The translations under genes and the position numbers were made by a program. Shown here in pieces: positions 11,687-13,369 of a stretch of 13,369 nt of DNA (positions are counted from its first letter, which is position 1; each line of letters begins with the position of its first letter). The DNA comes from Rathayibacter_A sp036510655 (GTDB taxonomy: Bacteria; Actinomycetota; Actinomycetes; Actinomycetales; Microbacteriaceae): contig DATCDQ010000034.1 of the NCBI GenBank assembly GCA_036510655.1, forward strand, positions 1 to 13,369, written 5' to 3'. A model generated the notes under the pieces. That model was not told the DNA's origin. It was given only the letters and a program-made list of their open reading frames with translations, and did not search any database.

Positions 11687-13369
11687 GTGAAGGGTGGGGT
11701 GATCCTGTTCCGTGGCGCGGCCGCGCGCCGGTACCTGGAGTCGGATCGCTCGACCGCGGACGACTATTACCTGGAGGCCGGGACCGCGCTGGCGGGGTTC
11801 ACCGTCGCAGACGTCCACGGGGAGTTGGTCGAGGCGCGCACCCTGTCGGCGGACGAGTATGCGGCGTGGGTGGACTGGATCGACCCGGTCACTGGCACGT
11901 CGATGGGCATCCCGCGGCTGCCGGGCGAAGGCAAGCATGGCTCGCCCCGGTTCGCAGAGATGGTCGTCAACGCACCCAAGTCGTTGTCGATCGCCGCGGC
12001 CCTGCACCCCGAGGTCTCCGACGCGCTCGATGCCGCGCAGGCCGATGCGGCGGCGGAGATCCGCCGCTGGCTCGCCCAGCACTCCGTCACTCGTGTCGGA
12101 CCGCGGGGTGCGCAGGAGGTCGTGCAGGTCGAGCAGTTGCAGACGGTCGCCGTCGTGCATCGCAGCTCGCGGGCGGGCGATCCGCACCGGCACATCCACT
12201 TCCAGATCGGCACCCGCGTCCGGGCCGCCGGCGCCTGGCGGGCACTCGACACAGCGGCGCTGTTTCGGCAGCAGGGCGCGATCCGCGCCCTCGGCACCGC
12301 GGTCATCGCCGCTCACCCACAACTCGCGGCCGTGCTCGATGCGCACGGTCTCACACTCGACCCCGCAACCGGCGAGGTCACAGAGCTGGAGCAATACAAC
12401 GCGCTAATGTCCAAGCGCGGCGCGCAGGTGGAGCGCAACCTGGTCCGGATCCAGGCGGAATGGGAGCAGGTGCATCCGGGCGAGGAGCCGGGGCCGGTGG
12501 TGCGTGCCCGGATGCTCGCGCAGGCGTGGGGGTTCGAGCGGCCGAACAAGAAGCCGGCCACGCTCACAGACGAGGAGGGTTGGCGGGCGGAACTGCGTGC
12601 GTCCGGCTACGACGCTGCAACCCTCACGCGTGCAACAGCTCCGGCCGTTGTGTCGGTGGATGACTTGTTGATACAGGAGGTTGCAGGCCGTGCGTTGGAC
12701 CGTTGCGCTGCGGCCTCCTCGACGTGGACGGTGCACACGATCCAGGAGCAGGTCACCCGTATGACCACCGGGTACGGTGTGCGTGCAACGCCGCGGGAGC
12801 TGTGCGACTTCGTACAGCTGACCACGCAACTCGCCGCGGGGGATTGCTTCTCGGTGCTGCCGCCTGGCGCACCGGCCCCGGAGCACGTCGCGCACCTGAC
12901 CAGCCTGCGCGTGGTCGCCGCTGAGGCCCAGTTGCGCGAGCTGCTCGCCGCGAGCGTTGCGGACCCGGCGCCCAGACACCTGGACGTGGGCGAGCTTGCC
13001 CGGGCGCGTGGCCTGGATGCGGATCAAGAGGCTGCCGCCGCCGCGGTCGCCTCCACCGACCCGCTGGTGATCGTGGAAGGAGCGGCCGGGTCGGGCAAGA
13101 CCGCCATGCTGGCCGTTGCCATCACCGCCAGCGAGCGGGAGGGGCGACGGTCGCGAGTGGTGGCACCGACGAAAAGGGCCGCGGACGTCGCGCTTCAGGA
13201 ACTCGGCGTGCCCGCGGACTCCGTGGCCGCGCTGGTGTACGCGCACGGGTGGCGGTGGAACGAGGACGGCGTCTGGACCCGACTGGCGCTCGGCGACATC
13301 GACCCGGATACCGGCCGCAGCTACGACGGCCCGAAGCAGGCGGCACAGCTGAGGCCGCGTGACAGGGTG
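11687..13369 (+). CDS. MobF/TrwC-family relaxase-helicase, 3' end outside the window
   Basis: 561 codons are open to the right edge. The N-terminal relaxase domain (about 1-300) begins KGGVILFRG and carries Y16 and the pair Y27-Y28 (DDYYLE) as candidate nicking tyrosines. The metal-binding HRHIH triad is H167, H169 and H171. After a linker region, a superfamily I helicase begins with Walker A GAAGSGKT at 465-472 and APTKRAA following. Full-length relatives exceed 900 residues, so at least a third is missing here only because the window ends. The protein nicks oriT, stays covalently bound to the strand and unwinds it for export through a type IV secretion channel. It is the main evidence that the element is conjugative or mobilizable. 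No frameshift is seen. Confidence 0.93.
   Translation, partial: MKGGVILFRGAAARRYLESDRSTADDYYLEAGTALAGFTVADVHGELVEARTLSADEYAAWVDWIDPVTGTSMGIPRLPGEGKHGSPRFAEMVVNAPKSLSIAAALHPEVSDALDAAQADAAAEIRRWLAQHSVTRVGPRGAQEVVQVEQLQTVAVVHRSSRAGDPHRHIHFQIGTRVRAAGAWRALDTAALFRQQGAIRALGTAVIAAHPQLAAVLDAHGLTLDPATGEVTELEQYNALMSKRGAQVERNLVRIQAEWEQVHPGEEPGPVVRARMLAQAWGFERPNKKPATLTDEEGWRAELRASGYDAATLTRATAPAVVSVDDLLIQEVAGRALDRCAAASSTWTVHTIQEQVTRMTTGYGVRATPRELCDFVQLTTQLAAGDCFSVLPPGAPAPEHVAHLTSLRVVAAEAQLRELLAASVADPAPRHLDVGELARARGLDADQEAAAAAVASTDPLVIVEGAAGSGKTAMLAVAITASEREGRRSRVVAPTKRAADVALQELGVPADSVAALVYAHGWRWNEDGVWTRLALGDIDPDTGRSYDGPKQAAQLRPRDRV

Noticed and set aside
11284..12663. 459-codon plus-strand open frame across the relaxase start
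   Set aside because: It is out of frame with the relaxase, very rich in Arg/Gly/Ala and without family features. The relaxase frame carries HRHIH and Walker A and stays open to the edge.

Overview
The window comes from a high-GC actinobacterium. Gene content and protein style (DUF222-type HNH-nuclease relative, glutamyl-tRNA synthetase beside a tRNA-Gln, MobF/TrwC-type relaxase) suggest Microbacteriaceae, but this is inference without any database search. The first 4.2 kb looks chromosomal; from about 4.2 kb to the right edge it looks like an integrated mobile element.

Left part (1-4221): a partial minus-strand gene with a perfect Shine-Dalgarno (1-83); a DUF222 protein that stops where its C-terminal HNH nuclease would begin (114-1106); an imperfect inverted repeat resembling a REP/BIME element (1252-1375); gltX, overlapped by one base by a thioredoxin-reductase-like flavoprotein gene; and a complete tRNA-Gln(CUG). 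Actinobacteria usually make Gln-tRNA(Gln) by misacylation with GltX followed by GatCAB amidation, so gltX and this tRNA serve one pathway.

Element (about 4222-13369, right end outside the window): a short excisionase-like gene and a tyrosine integrase follow the 3' end of tRNA-Gln, which is the probable attachment site. The cargo is a MocR/PdxR-type regulator that lacks the PLP-binding lysine and the NPTG asparagine of its aminotransferase domain; a ParDE toxin-antitoxin pair; a small double-CxxC protein; and an antitoxin-like gene coupled to a zeta-toxin gene broken by an apparent one-base deletion. Next come a minus-strand pseudogene with about four frameshifts and one stop, and a MobF relaxase-helicase that runs off the right edge. 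The relaxase makes an integrative conjugative or mobilizable element the best description. Transfer and mating-pair genes, and attR, would lie to the right.

Cross-cutting points: five genes (DUF222, gltX, the MocR-like gene, parD and the CxxC gene) have a TANNNT hexamer 6-9 nt before the start codon and no obvious Shine-Dalgarno, which suggests leaderless mRNAs. The broken genes cluster between about 9.5 and 11.2 kb, while the long reading frames on both sides are intact. I found no single clearly undescribed system. The best candidates for follow-up are the degenerate-PLP MocR, the diverged repeat at 7442/8527, and the decayed gene beside the relaxase.
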